Source: Polytrichum commune (lineage: Eukaryota; Streptophyta; Polytrichopsida; Polytrichales; Polytrichaceae). From it: a stretch of DNA of 64,000 nt. The DNA lies in assembly GCA_950295325.1 (NCBI GenBank), contig OX485805.1, positions 49,252,758 to 49,316,757 of the forward strand, given 5' to 3'. This document shows, in pieces, positions 20,581 to 33,300 of this stretch. The number at the start of each line of letters is the position of its first letter. The first letter of the stretch is position 1. The translations under genes and the position numbers were made by a program. Below the pieces are notes generated by a model. It was given only the letters and a program-made list of their open reading frames with translations. It searched no databases and was not told the DNA's origin.

Positions 20581-21090
20581 TTCTAGGTAATAATGGGTCG
20601 AAGGTGTTCGCATGTAGTTAAGCACAAGCCACCCTCCAACCACATTTTGATGGTTTGCTAGAATCTAGAGGGCCATGGGCATGGGCCACTAGACTTCCAT
20701 GTGCACACTAAAAAATCTAAAATGTACAAGTACCAAATCACCAAAGAATTAAGACCGGTTGAAGACGTAAGAGAACCAATGTTGGTCTAGAACTCCATCC
20801 TTGATTATCGGGAGGAGGAGGTTAGTAGGTGGGCCTGGATTTGAGAAGATGGGAGTAGCTAGTTGGCACACATAACCCTACCCCACCAAATTCCCTCATC
20901 AGTTAGGTTGCTTTGTCCTTATCCACATTACAATATGTTGGGCAAGCGACACCTACATGAAAACTCACCATTTGTCAATCATGTTCAGGGTGATTACAAG
21001 TTTAGGAATGTTATGGTTTTATCGGGTGCACCCAAGAGAGCTCGCCACAATGTCTCTCTAGGTCCCTAGTGACTTTGTATCAGATTCTAT
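20581..21090. other. non-coding region
   Basis: No gene seen. The stretch near 21020-21060 resembles the LINE tail (GGTGCACCCAAGAGAG). Confidence 0.4.
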
Positions 21091-21717
21091 GATTGGGGAG
21101 AACCGGCAATTAGTTGTAGATGAACCGGTTGAGTTTGAGAAATAACCGGTTGAAGTTCAAGACTGCAGGAGAATTACCGATCACTTTAGAGGAATTTATG
21201 GAATACACCCCAAATCAATATAGGAAAACCGGAGGATGTCATCAACATGTAACCACGGGTAGATCACTCCATTGTCAAGTTGAACACCACGTGCGGCCAA
21301 AAAAAATCTTCTTTTGGTAAGTTGCACCACCAAAATGGGTCAAAATTTTATCAAATTTTTTTCATGAGTAGATATACACAGTACCTATGACATAGTTAAA
21401 AGTGGTAACTAAATTTGATGATTTGTTTTTTTCATAAAACATACCATTTCTAACTAGAATGACACAGAATTGGACTAAAACAATTACTAAAAAAAATTAA
21501 GATGACTAAAAATTTCAAAAAAATATACAAAAGATACTATCAATGTAGGAAAAAATATCATAAATTTTAAAATTATATATGGCATGTAATATAGGGGTAG
21601 CAAACTTTGTCCGCACGTGGTGTCAACTTGACAATGAAGTGACCTCCCCGTGCATGTAACCAGTTGGACTTGCAAACACTAGGATCTCAACCGATTATGC
21701 CCAAAAATCTCCCCGAT
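21091..21717. mobile_element. small hAT-like MITE (GGGGAGA family), split by a nested element
   Basis: Ends are GATTGGGGAGA and TCTCCCCGATC in inverted orientation; the inside contains AACCGGTTGA-type repeats. Once the nested 21254-21652 element and its duplication are removed, the host copy is about 220 bp, matching the intact copies at 42111, 42393 and 22110. Its own target duplication is not recognisable. Confidence 0.65.
21254..21652. mobile_element. hAT-like non-autonomous element, 399 bp, nested
   Basis: Inverted ends of about 43 bp, starting CACGGGTAGATCACT and ending AAGTGACCTCCCCGTG. The 8-bp duplication CATGTAAC flanks it (21246-21253 and 21653-21660). The inside is AT-rich and non-coding. 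A larger relative with the same ends is at 55053-56577. Confidence 0.8.
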
Positions 21718-21806
21718 CACTGCTTTATATGACTTTCTTTACTTGGCATTGAAATAAAAAGGATTCAAGTGTCTCCAAAAAAGAAAAAAACCCTACAAAA
21801 AAAGTT

Positions 21807-22085
21807 GGTTGTGGATATGCTTACGTTGTGCTGTCGGTTTACAAATACTTGAAGCAAGCCAGAAGTGAATCATGTGCATGAGGCAGGGTTTCTGACAAGT
21901 ATGCCCAGTCCTCTCTCTGCCAAAGCTCAGAGTCTTGTCCCTTTGACCTCAAATCACTTGATTGCATGCCTGCCTAGCAGAGCTCTGCTGATGAGTGCAT
22001 GTACGTACGTTGGCGAGCCTGCAAGGTAGCTGGCTGCGAAGGAGATGGAAGAACTTCTTGTTAATTACTCAGGCGTTAGTGACAT
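21807..22085 (+). repeat. dispersed repeat, copy 2
   Basis: The diverged partner of 19023-19317. The homologous block continues after the MITE at 22110-22320, with GGCCTCTCTAA corresponding to the sequence after 19335. This dates the MITE as younger than the duplication. Confidence 0.7.
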
Positions 22086-22109
22086 ACATACATACGTACA
22101 GTTGGGCCT

Positions 22110-22320
22110 CAGTGTCCCAGGAGATTTTTTGGGCATAGTCGGTCCAAACCCTAATGTTTCCAAGTCCAACTGGTTACATGTGGTGATCTTTTGGTTTTTC
22201 TTTGTTTAATTAGAGGTAAATTCCATGGATTCCTCTACAATGGGTGGTAATTTTCCTGGTGTCTTGAACTTCAACAAGTTCATTTGTGACGAGTGGTCGG
22301 GTTCGGTCCTTGAATCATTG
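22110..22320 (-). mobile_element. small hAT-like MITE (GGGGAGA family)
   Basis: 211 bp, opposite orientation to the other copies. Starts CAGTGTCCCAGGAGA, ends AATCATTG, and is flanked by the perfect 8-bp duplication TTGGGCCT (22102-22109 and 22321-22328). Confidence 0.75.
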
Positions 22321-22743
22321 TTGGGCCTCTCTAAGTGAGGAAGTGAAAAATTATCACTTTGGGTGTATCAATACATGATAGACACTAGGAAAGTTTGTTT
22401 CAATATGATATTATTTGTCAACATAAGTAATTTTTAGAAGTGAAACTACATTTTGGCATTTAGAGTAGCACATTGGGATATTTGAAATGATAGTTTTGCG
22501 TTTAGCATGCAAGGGGAAGATATTATTGAGCATTCTAATGGCAAGTGTCATGTGTAGTCCATTGGTGTACACCGTTTTTGACTGGGATATGGAGTGGTTG
22601 ATCTGAGGTGGTGTAATCTAGTTTGCAAATCTGGGCAGTCGACTTGAATATTTAGGTCGATGGTCTCACCCTTATCCTCAAGGGTGAATAATTACATTGC
22701 ATTATGCTTAAATATGCTTAAATAATTTAAATGTGTATGATTA

Positions 22744-23091
22744 CTTGGGGGGGGGGGTAGTCATTGGTTGGAGTAGCAAAATACGTGCGAACAAATGATA
22801 GGGTATTTTAAAAACATGGGGGCTAAAAATTATAAATGGACTTAAGAGTAATATAGGGTATCAAAAATGGCACTGGACATCTTTAAAGTACTATAGGGTA
22901 TGGAATAATAGGTAATTTGGAATTATAAGTAATGCAAGCCATTTTTCTATTAACCCAAAGTAGAAATTTACATAATGATAGCATGTGAAAAAAAAAAAAA
23001 ATGAAAGTAATACCCCCCTATAAAATAGTGGTTGTTCACACCTATATCCTTAACTTTTTAACACACTGCCCCCCCCCCCCCCCCCCCCGAG
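22744..23091 (+). mobile_element. oligo-G-ended hAT-like MITE, copy 1
   Basis: 348 bp. Begins CTTGGGGGGGGGG and ends with a long C run and CGAG, so the ends are inverted homopolymer repeats. The perfect 8-bp duplication TATGATTA flanks it (22736-22743 and 23092-23099). The inside is AT-rich, with TAGTCATTGGTTGGAGTAGC near the left end, and non-coding. Copies 2 and 3 are at 36594 and 46362. Confidence 0.85.
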
Positions 23092-23533
23092 TATGATTAC
23101 TTATGAAAGGAGAAGTAATTAGTTTCAATATTAGAAAATGAAGCAACTAATATCAATAAATTATTTAAAGATAAAGTATAAAATGACAAAGGCCATTTCA
23201 ATGGCAAGTCACAAAATTATCACCTCATTGCTAATGAGGAATTTTCCATATTTCAAACTTCCAAGTTAAGTTAGTTACATGCTTTCTTGATGGTCTCACT
23301 TTGGGAATGAAATCCAGTCAATTGCTTATTTATGAAGTGAAAATGAACATATATTTTGGATTTTGGGCCTTGAAGAAGAATGCACTCAACATGGGCTTTG
23401 TGGGCAAGGTGGCCCTCATGAATGCAAGGATAAATTCTTTTGGAAGTCAAGCAGAGTGGGCAACGTTTTTCAATTAGGCTCAGAATAAATTATTCTCAGG
23501 TTGCCCAAGGGTTGCAAGTCATGAGCCCTAGCC
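23092..23533. other. non-coding region
   Basis: AT-rich. Nothing supported. Confidence 0.4.
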
Positions 23534-23713
23534 CTTATCCTAACATTAGACTCCTCCCCAAAAAGCTTGTTGGGGAAAGGTTAGCGTCTCTCATGAAGTA
23601 CAGTAACACATTGTCTCATTGCTCTTATCCTAACATTAGACCCCTCCCCAAAAAGCTTGTTGGGGAAAGGTTAGCGTCTCTCATGAAGTACAGTAACACA
23701 TTGTCTCATTGTT
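23534..23713 (+). repeat. 90-bp tandem duplication
   Basis: Two near-identical 90-bp units (offset 90), each containing the inverted repeat CCCCAAAAAGCTTGTTGGGG. The unit length is a multiple of three, so the 98-codon frame 23440-23736 repeats a 30-residue block. I do not regard it as a proven gene. Confidence 0.8.
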
Positions 23714-26499
23714 CAAACTTGGCCTTTCATAAATAAGAGAGAGACCAATTAAGGGGAAATGCATGTATCAAGAAAAGAATCCCTAATCACTCTTTGAAAG
23801 AATTCTCTCACCTTAGAAATGAGAATAGAAATAAAATAAAATCCTCTTATTCAATACACTTTAAGGGAGTTAGCCCACAATATTTAAATGCCTTGAAGGG
23901 GGTGCAAGCATGGTAAATTGGACTACTAATGTACTCTATGAAATTCTAACTATAGAAGATCCAAAACTCCATTAAAATTTTATATTTTTAATTTTTTCTA
24001 AAATGTACATATTCTTGAAGATTGTAGAAGCACTTGAAACTAAAAGTAACTTGCATCATGACCCCTGGGTGGTACACATGTATAATAAGCACCCAGGTCA
24101 TCCTCAAAGTAAGGCTCTTACAATTTGTAATTATAAGTTCATAATAAAGCATGGTCAAATGCTATGATAAGAGTACTAAATGTAAATCTAAGGTATGATA
24201 AGGTGTAATATGACATAATAAGATAATATAAATATTTTTTTATTTTTTTTTTGAAAATTAAAGCATTATATATATCCAAAGACCTATGCATAATAAATTC
24301 CCTTATTCTTCTTTCAAATAAGATTATATTATTCATTGGCCACAAAATATGAAGGTCAACAATGTCAAATAAGATACCACTGGATCATCTTCTTGAGTCT
24401 TTTGCAACATGACCAAATCTATTGCGAGAATAAGCATATTAATAAAAGATATTATAAATGGCATGTTGCTGTTCCAAGCTATGGCAAGCAATTTGTATAA
24501 AATTGGCTGAAAAAAATGCTTCTTCTAAATTTTCTTTCTAATGAAGCACTCATGTGCACCATGAAATTGGAAAGAAATAAATTAAAGTATTTTACTTAGG
24601 TCTTGAAGTTTGTATACAGGACTAGATATTGCCATTTGTTTGTGGATGTGTTCTTGATGATAAGATTTGACTCTTGCATACTTGTAACAACAATAGAGGG
24701 CTCCTTGAAAAAGAAAATCAATATTTAGAAGGTATGTTGATGCTAATTTGTAGCCTTGAACCAATGATTTTTTGATTTCAAGTTTCCACATTTGTGACCA
24801 ACTTTGTGGTCTAGTTTGATGTGCTTGCACCTAAAGGGTTGGAATAGAAGTAATGGGTCTTAATGACTCGCTAGTAGTGAATAGCCCTTGGCACTAGATG
24901 TAAGCATAGGAATTTTCAACCTACTATTAACATTTGCTTCCTTTAAGAGCGTAAACTCTGATTGAACATAACATTGAAACTTGACCAGTGTTAGTGTCAA
25001 CTAGAGATTATTAACAAAATAATTATGGAAGACTCATTGGAACATGAAGATGCCTACTATTGGCTTACTTAACCATGCTCATGATTTGAAGCTTCCCTAG
25101 GGTTGTGTGTTTCCACCAAATGCACCCTAGAGATTTGCCTTGCTCGTTGTTTTGGAACTTGGTGGCTTGTATGTATTTTGGCAATGAAATAAAACCTCGA
25201 TTCATTTGTCTCAAAGAAATTTAAAAAACAAATGTGGATGCATATGCGGATATTGAAATTAGACCAAATCCTAGAAGGGGGCTCCTTAACTAGACCATCA
25301 CTTGTAAAGCATATTAGGGATGAAAGGACAATCTAGATAACTGAATTTAGTGGTTTCAACTATCAGGGAATTTTGTTGAAGACATCAAGGAATTATAACT
25401 AATGTCTAATATGCCTTTGATGATGTTTGTGAACGCATTGAATAATGAGAGGCCATACTACAATTTACACTTAGCATTTGCAAGTGGATTCTTAACAGGG
25501 ACTGGAATATAGTGAAGTCTAAAACGGAGAGATCTGAAGGATGTAGAGCATTCATTAGTTAGCAAAAAATATCTCCTGGGAGCAAGCAAAACAATTTACC
25601 TTTGGTGTTAGGGTTGTGTTTATGGGCCCAACAAGAGATTCGAGAATAAAGACTTTGAATGTCAAAATCCCATGATTGCTTCATATTGAATCCCTCTCAC
25701 TACTTGTGTACTCCTCAAATAGAATCAAACTTTAGAAAGAACTAAAAAAAATTTCAAAGTTTTGTTGCCCCGAAATAGAGCAAAACAACTTCCCCTCCCC
25801 AATTCTATTTTAAGGTTACTGACACAAGTGTTGGAAGCGGTAAAATATGGGAGATTGCATAAAAAAAACTTGAGTTGATCCCCATATTTGGTCACTTTTC
25901 GGTAAACTCTATTACTTTGAAGGAAATAGAGCCATGTGTAAAGTCCCTCAAATATCGGTCACTAGTATGTTTCTTAGAAGTGTCAAATAGGACAATGGGT
26001 CCCATGCACATACCCAATTTTAAATTCTAAAATTCTCTCAAAATTAAGAGGTGGAAAAAGGAGGTCCCAAAAATATCACCCAACTTTCAAAGTAGGCTCC
26101 GGAATATCACAAAGTTAACTCTTAATAGAAAGTTTTCTCAAAGAAGGATCACTTTGAATAGCCTGACATCATTCTTTGTGTATAATAATTTAAGTATTAA
26201 GAAAACTTGGGTGACTTTGTGTTGACACTCACACACTCAACGTTTGGGACTAAACCCATGATGGTTTCATTTGCTTTACTTCACGGATAACTCTAATGTG
26301 GGTGGCTCAAACCACCTCCTTGCCTTACTTTCAATATTTTGGTAGGAGAAATCAAATCTAATTCTAACATCTAAAAGATGAATGCAAGATGCTTAGGACA
26401 ACCTGGGGTGGGTGATGCTATCACCTACATTTGGCATGAGGAATGTAACTTAGGCCAATCTTTTATCTTTAAATTCATATATTTTAACAAGTTTAAATG
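23714..26499. other. AT-rich non-coding region with LINE-tail relics
   Basis: No convincing gene. Around 25090-25220 is a LINE 3'-tail-like block (GGTTGTGTG ... CACCAAATGCACCC ... TTTTGGCAATGAAAT). Otherwise AT-rich. Confidence 0.4.
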
Positions 26500-26501
26500 T
26501 A

Positions 26502-26718
26502 TTCCCTCCGTCCCAAAATGATTGTCCTATCCCCCAAAGTTTTATGTCCCAAAAAGATTGTCCATGATCAAATGTTTATTGATTTTTTGGATGAAAAATT
26601 TGTTTGGCACACCAAATAATTTGGTAAAATTTTCTACATCAACAAAATCAATAAACATTTGATTTATTTGGGACATTAAACTCCGGGGGGTAGGACAATC
26701 ATTCTGGGATGGAGAAAG
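26502..26718. mobile_element. Stowaway-type MITE
   Basis: 217 bp with ends TTCCCTCCGTCCCAAAATG and, inverted, CTTTCTCCATCCCAGAATG. This is the classic Stowaway terminus. TA flanks both sides (26500-26501 and 26719-26720). The inside pairs as a long imperfect hairpin around AAACATTTGAT and its complement. Confidence 0.85.
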
Positions 26719-27472
26719 TAAGTGTTATTATAAATAACAAGCTAAGCTCTTGATAGTCTTGAGAGAAGATGAGGACAACCTTAGCTAGAAGATCTCCTTA
26801 TGGCCAATGCAAATTTGAAAAGTTAGCTAATCAACACCGCACTGCAAGATGTTGTTGGGGAGTGTAGAGAGAAGCTTCAACTTTTAGGTCCAAGTCTTAT
26901 GAGAACAGAGGATCCAAGTGTGTGTTGAGGGTTTGATAGACCTCCAAAGCAAATATTATGTCTAAGTAGGTGTTCCAAACATGAAACGAGCACTCTCAAT
27001 CTGCTTACTCAAAGAGTCAGAGGATGAAAATAGGGTAGTAGTAAGTGATGATGAGGGACTCAGGAAGGTGTGTACTATTGTCTACAGCAATTTGAAAACA
27101 CAACCTCATAGCACTACCTAATCTAGAGAAATGGTGGCGTCATTAACAGTCATACACTGAGAAAATTATTATAGCACGTACAAAATCAACAATAAGCAAT
27201 GTAACAATTCTATCTTCTCCATCGTAAAGCATGGCAAGCTCAAGACTATCACTATATACTGCAACTTACGAACACAAAGTACAAAACGAACAAAATAACA
27301 TCAACAATCTACTAACCTCCCAAGGAGATTGAGAGTCCGCATGTTTAACCTGTCAATCTGTAGAGTGCATAATCACCTCTTAAAAGTAGCATAGTTTAGA
27401 ATACCATTGGCCACTATCTAGGAGCTAGTATTCAAAGTTGCCAAATTTCCTGCAGTTAAGCATCATGTGTGT
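26719..27472. other. non-coding region, 3' flank of the minus-strand gene
   Basis: 27360-27472 has a related copy near 43790-43920 that continues into the pseudogene there, so it belongs to the same duplicated unit, probably 3' UTR. Confidence 0.4.
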
Positions 27473-28228
27473 CTAACGGAATAAATTGGGCTCATAGTCT
27501 TCGACCTCACCCAAGGTGTCATCGGAGTCAGTGGGGCTCGCCTGTACAGATAAACATAATGGGCAATCATAATAACTATGCTCTATCTCGGGAGACATGA
27601 TGGCGTGCCCATATCTCTCATCGGAGAGCAGAATAGGAGAGAAGAGAGGAGATACGGAACCATGTTCCGGTGGTGCTATTGCATCGTCAATTGCCGCAAG
27701 GTCCTCCGCATAGTCATCTACCGCAAGGTCCTCCGCATCGTCATTTATCACAAAGTCCTCCAGATCGTCATCTTCATGGTGGACGCGAATTGGTGGGATA
27801 ACCATTGCGGAAGAGTCCACATAAATATCCACTAGTGCCTCTTGCAGCTGGGCGGCTGGATCTTCATTTGAGGCAACAATGTTCGCTCGAGGACGATGCT
27901 GTTGTGGGGGTGGAGAATGGTATTGAGCATTGGGATGCAATGCTTGCGCCCGAGGGAGGTTGCCATTGATTCTTCGCATCATCTGTAGATAGCCTTGGAG
28001 GACATCCACGGATTGGCTTTGGCGAGGTGGTATCCCCATGCCCTCGGGACGGGGGAGCAAGAAACGCTCAACGACGTTCATTGTGTATGCACGAGGACCG
28101 ACGATGCGGCGGTGGATCTGCCCCAACTTTGGGTGTACTTTGTGATTAACGCCTTCGCTCACTGGCTGTGGAATTCTATCCACTCTTGCGTTGCGCGGTG
28201 CTCGGCGACGTATAGTGCGTGGTGCCAT
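27473..28228 (-). CDS. hypothetical protein, acidic C-terminal half
   Basis: About 251 codons. The frame extends to 28246 but its first ATG is 28228 (MAPRTIRRRAPRNARVDRI). The N-terminal 60 residues are arginine-rich; the middle has PPPQQHRPR. The C-terminal half is acidic with an internal repeat (VINDDAEDLAVDDYAEDLA). Near the end is YYDCPLCL, a short Cys pair. No known domain. The repeat is also visible in the DNA (tandem TCCTCCGCATAGTCATCTAC-like units at 27700-27770). A decayed relative of its 3' end is at 43925-44125. It may be a terminal exon of a longer gene or a transposon-derived frame. Confidence 0.45.
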   Translation of the reverse strand: MAPRTIRRRAPRNARVDRIPQPVSEGVNHKVHPKLGQIHRRIVGPRAYTMNVVERFLLPRPEGMGIPPRQSQSVDVLQGYLQMMRRINGNLPRAQALHPNAQYHSPPPQQHRPRANIVASNEDPAAQLQEALVDIYVDSSAMVIPPIRVHHEDDDLEDFVINDDAEDLAVDDYAEDLAAIDDAIAPPEHGSVSPLFSPILLSDERYGHAIMSPEIEHSYYDCPLCLSVQASPTDSDDTLGEVEDYEPNLFR

Positions 28229-28246
28229 GATGTTGCCTGTGGCCAC

Positions 28247-28779
28247 AAAGTTAAGGTCAGAAAAAGGAGTACGTGATTACATTTGTCATTCCAAAATGCT
28301 ATGGTGACGATGTACAACCCACCCAACAACCCCACCCAAACAAAGAAGATGACTTATCTACAAAAGCCGGAGCTAGATTATAGCCCAAGAACACCCATGC
28401 TAAAGACCTAAGCCCAAGAACACCCATAATAACATAATAGATTAGTCTTCTCGTTGCCTTTTTTTTGTGTGTGTGTGTGTGTGTTGGGGGGCGGGGCGCA
28501 GGGAGATAAATGAAACAAGTCTTCTCCATTTCCTGAAACCTTATTGAAGGCCACCGAGGCCGAATACAAAGAGCAAGGTATTTTCTAGTCTTTATATTGC
28601 TAGCGATTAAATTCCTAATGCAGGGCCGTATGAGAAACTACTTAGTAATGAATTTAGGTGACTTGCTTATCTGGAGCCTTGTTCTAGTTTGCAATCTAGG
28701 AAGAAATTAGTAAAATGATAGGTAGCTAGCTCTGGCATCCAGGAACTATTCTCCTACTATTTAACATTGTACTAACCCA
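28247..28779. other. non-coding region
   Basis: Contains a GT microsatellite near 28470-28490 and a first copy of a TTATCTGGAGCCTTGT motif that recurs in the 31-32 kb array. Confidence 0.4.
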
Positions 28780-28789
28780 ACATTGATTA

Positions 28790-30160
28790 AACCCTGACCT
28801 GCCAGATAGCAGAAGTAATATATCAACGCCCTTCATATCCATTATAACAATATTAATAACGATCCCGCACGACACCTTAATGTCTGGTTTTTCGAAGACA
28901 GAAGCCCAAAGGTCAACCCCAAACATTGGTAGCAAGTGCAAGTGGTGCACTAACCTCAAAAGCTTGAGCCGATGTAATCTCGCCACGAAGATAACTTTCG
29001 TGCCCTTCTGGTGTCTCTTCCGGCTTGTGCTGCGGTGTCGTAGTTGTGCAGATACCTCAGCCTTCGGAAAGGCGGCAAAAGGCGTATTGTTGTAGATCAG
29101 CACTCCTGAGTCGTCTTCAGTGCTCAAATGGTCTTGTCGTCCAGTTCCGGGAAAAGGGCTGGACGAATGTCATTGCTCATACAGCCACCGCCGGTGCACC
29201 CACGTTCAAGCTTGAGCCGATGTTATATCCCCAGACGCCTCAAGAGCAGTCTACCTTAACGACGACCAGCTATCCAGAAGGCATGGGCTGTGAAAAAGAG
29301 GAGCGTGCTTCACTGAATAGTATGAACAGGAGGGGCGGTACGCACTTCCTCAACCACAGAGAGTTACTAGCAACCAGAGTGGAAGCAATGACGGTGATCA
29401 AAGAAAGCCATCAAGAGGGGTGACATACAAAACTGCAGACGGGTATACTGGCTCAAAAAACAAAGGGAAAATGAATTAATAAATAAAAATAACCCAATAC
29501 CCTTGATCATTTTGATGAATAAGATTAAATCATGACCCACTAGGTAGCAGAAGTTATATTTGAGTACCCATATCCACTGTAACAATATCACTAACGATCC
29601 CGCAGGCCACCTTTTTCCTGTTTTTTAAAGCCATAAGCCAAAGATCAACACCAAACATTGGTAGCAGGTGCACTCACCTCAAAAGGTTGAGCCGATGTTA
29701 TCTCCCAACGAAGATGTTTTTGGTGCTCTTTTGGTGTCTCTTCCGCCTGGTGCTGCGGGGTCGTAGTTGTACAGCGGCCTCCGGCTTCGGAAAGGCGGCG
29801 AAGGCGTGTGTTGTAGAGCACTCGTGAGCCGTCCACAATGCTCAAATGTTTTCGTCGTCCAGTTCCCGCAGAAAGGCTGGATGAATGCCGTTGCTCAAAC
29901 AGCCACCGCCGGTGCATCCACCTCCAAGCTTGAGCCTTTGTTATCTCCCCAGGCGATCTGAGAACAGTCTACCTTAACGACGGTCGGCTATCCAGAAGGC
30001 ATGGGCTGCAAAATGAGGAGCGTGCTCCACTGCATAGGTACGAACACGAGGGGCAATATTCACTGACTCAACCACAGAGAGTTACGAACAACCGGAGTGG
30101 AAGCAATGATGGTGATCCGAGAAAGCAAGCAAGAAGTTTGAGAGACAAAGCTGCAAACCG
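28790..30160 (+). repeat. large tandem duplication, offset about 735 bp
   Basis: 28790-29440 and 29525-30160 are diverged copies. Shared landmarks are CCAAACATTGGTAGCA, CAAATG, TCGTCGTCCAGTTCC-like, ACAGCCACCGCCGGTGCA and CTATCCAGAAGGCATGGGCTG. It is GC-richer than its surroundings. Frames on either strand (for example 28726-29127 minus and 29025-29423 plus) are not preserved between copies, so I do not call genes. Confidence 0.75.
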
Positions 30161-30924
30161 CTACACTGGTCATTCCAGGAAGCTACTTTGACAATCTCCT
30201 ACCGACTCAACAGCCCACCCAGAGTAAGAAGATGACCCAGCACTCGACTGATGGCCAGAAAGACCCACGCTAAGGATGTAAGCCCCTTTCATCCGTTAAC
30301 CACACAATGTCTGTGTAAGGGCTGTCTATAAAGCTTCGATGAAAAACATCGACACTTCACAAATGGCGGGTTAGCACACTTACCTTTACTACGAAGGGCT
30401 CCGAAGCCAGTCGAAACTTGAGCTAGGATCTTCACCGCAGGAACTCCACACCTCTAATTCATGAACGAACAAGAAACCTTGGACACGCTGGCACAGAACA
30501 AAACGACCATAGGCTGGTCAACGACCCCGATCTACCGAGCCTCCGACCACATCCGCTGCATGACCGGAACCGGGTGGGTGATCACCGACGATCAAAGCCC
30601 GTGAGCGTGTAACAAGCTAGCATAGGAGCACTTCTCGAGCACCAAACACAAACCGCGACGAAGCAAAGCTGTGACAGAGTTCAACGCAAGGAAGGTAGTG
30701 TTGGCAGTGCGAGTTGGTCTGTCCTGGAGTCTCCCAGCCTCTTCTCCTTCCTCCTTTCCTCCCTTCCTCCCTCCCTGCCTCCCGCTCGTTCTGTCTCTCT
30801 CCTTGCCTGCAGCAATGGCGATGGATGGCATGGCAGCCTGTGATCATGAGCTGGTTATCCGGTTTAAATTGAGGATCAGAATGGCAGGCCCTTCGCTGAC
30901 CACCGGCAAACTTGGACTGAATGA
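30161..30924. other. non-coding, with CT-rich tract
   Basis: 30740-30810 is a pyrimidine-rich run (CTCCTTCCTCC...). It may be a promoter or leader of an unseen gene, but no supported frame follows. Confidence 0.35.
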
Positions 30925-32420
30925 ATGAAAATGAATGATAGAATGAATGAGGTTTGCCCAAATCCGAGCTGCAAGCAGGAGCTGCTTTGTGTTGCGTTCA
31001 GGTTGCTTGTTTCCAGGCTTGCTAATCATCATTGGTGTAACTTCAATAATCGAACAGAACATAGCAACCATTCCTGTTTTAATTGCTGGGAAACATGGAT
31101 CACTCTGTTCTGATCCAGCTTACCTTGCACTAAACTAATGCAGGGCCTGAAGTGGACAATGTCTGAGTATGAGTAAGTCTTACACATTCAAAGTTTAGGG
31201 TATGTCATAATATGGCCGTGCGCACTAGTTTACAGACCCGGGGTGAATGAATGAAGTTAGGCCAAATCCCAGTTGCAAGCAGGAGCTGCTTTATGTTGGG
31301 TTTGGGGGTGGTCGTTTCCCTTGCTGACCTTCAATGATGATGTACCTTCACTACTTGAACAAAAGATAGGAACATCTCTGAGTCTTAATTTTGCTGTAAA
31401 GCCTGGATCACTCGACTCTAACCAGCTACTTACTTTGGACTAAACTAATGCCCAGGTGTATAGCTTAGTATCATGAGAAGTTTAGGGTAATATGTGCTTA
31501 TCTGGAGCCTTGTACTAGTTCCACGATGCTAGCAACCAGGAACATTCTCCTGCTGATACTATTGTACTAACCCAGAATGGAGGCCCAGGGCAAGCAGGAG
31601 CTTGTTATGGGTTTTAGAGTGCTTATTTCCCTTGCAGGCCATCATTTATGGTCTTCTATGAATTGAGCAAAGCATACTATCATCTGGACCCCATTTTATT
31701 GCTGCAAAGGATTACTTTACCTTGGCATAATCTACCTTATGGAGGGTCTGCTCAATATCTTAGTATGAGAAATTGCTAATGAGTTTAGGTATGTGATTAC
31801 CTGGAGCCTTGTGATAGTTTGCAATCCAAGAACCATTCTCCTGATACCATTGTACTCACCCATGTTGCAGGTGCTTAACTGAATTTACTCGGGTGTTAAT
31901 AAGGTTAAGTGTAAGGATATAGAACACCTGACCCGACTAATATCACATCCTTCAATACCAGTAAAGATAACCCAGGTCCAGCTAATATTTGCATATGTAC
32001 CATGAATGCAATTTCTATGGTATTACCTTTATCACTGGACACCCTTGACCATTCTTATGAATTCTACATGAATATAGGTTCATGACCCACTAGGTAATGA
32101 ATTTTTTCTTCCAAAACTCTCTGCACTAATATACTATTAAACCAATACTCGCACAACATAGGTACTAACCTAGAATGGCCCAAGGCAACTTAAGCTTTGA
32201 TTAGGTTTCTCGGTGTTTTTCTCCCTTCGTATGGTCAAGGTTCTCAAACAACCGCCAAAGTGGCTCAATGGATGACGACAATGTTCAATATTTAAACAGA
32301 ATATGTCTCTCAACCTTTGTATTGGTGCAAAGGATGACTCTTCTATACCTAATCCCACTGTGAACTAAATTAATGCATATTTTTAGGTCACAAGCTATAA
32401 ATAAATACTAATGGGTTTAG
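30925..32420 (+). repeat. degenerate tandem array, units about 310-330 bp
   Basis: Four to five diverged units, with starts near 30930, 31240, 31575 and 32165. They share GCAAGCAGGAGCTG, a TTTCC(A/C)-rich block, TGGATCACTC, GGACTAAACTAATGC and TTATCTGGAGCCTTG. No conserved reading frame. Confidence 0.6.
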
Positions 32421-33300
32421 TGATTTGACTATTTGGTTGTACTAGTACCCTGATAGCAACTGTGGGGTCCTGACTTCAAGAACTGGAGTCATGTTTGCTA
32501 GTACTGTTGCGGCCCACTACACCATTCACTTGCACATGATTATTCGATGTCAATATGGTTTGGATTCGTTCTATTTTTTTTTTTACCTATGTTCTTCGTT
32601 TTTTTTCCAACAGTTTCTTTTTCTTCTTCTTATTGCACATGGTGGAACCAAATTAAACTACCCCTCAAAGGGCGACTTGTCTAACCATGAGACAACTACC
32701 CTACTTAACGGACTCTGACATTTCATGAGACTTTGAGGCTGGACTTGCTGCAGAGACGATGGTTGGCTCTCCATGTCTTGTCGAAGCAGAGCATGTATTA
32801 TTCTAGTAAGCTTAGAGTAGGTTTTTCTGTGAACTTACTCTCTTTGTCGCATGCGGCTCTATTATATTTGAGCAGACTCTGCCAGATCACGATTTAATTC
32901 TCCTCACGTCCCACCGACTGCCATTGAATATGATGTTGTTCCGTGCTATCCAGATTCTTAGCTTCATATTTTAAATCTCTTTCATTTTTAAAAATAATAA
33001 GTCTCTTTGTTTCAGTAAAGTTTGAGAAAATCCAAAAGTTTCAAAGTTAAGTTTCTCAAGTTGGGGCAGCTAGTGTAAATCTTGTTTTTTCTACATTTGG
33101 ATGACATGATGGATAAGACTTGCGAAACTTACTTGACACACATATTTGTGAGAATTAATTCATATGCCTATTTTAGAGGTGGTCAAATTTGAATTGATCG
33201 GTTTTGTTTGTCAAATAAAATAATACACACATTGACTAGATGATAATCTGTCCCTCACAAATGGCAATGAGCTTGAATGCTAATTTTGAAACACTTTTGG
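32421..33300. other. AT-rich non-coding region
   Basis: Poly-T and poly-A runs; no gene or recognisable repeat seen. Confidence 0.4.

Noticed and set aside
23440-23736. 98-codon protein with a 30-residue repeat
   Set aside because: The repeat is a 90-bp DNA duplication; there is no start context, domain or neighbouring exon to support it.
28726-29423. Overlapping frames of 130 codons on both strands
   Set aside because: The tandem partner copy at 29525-30160 does not keep either frame.
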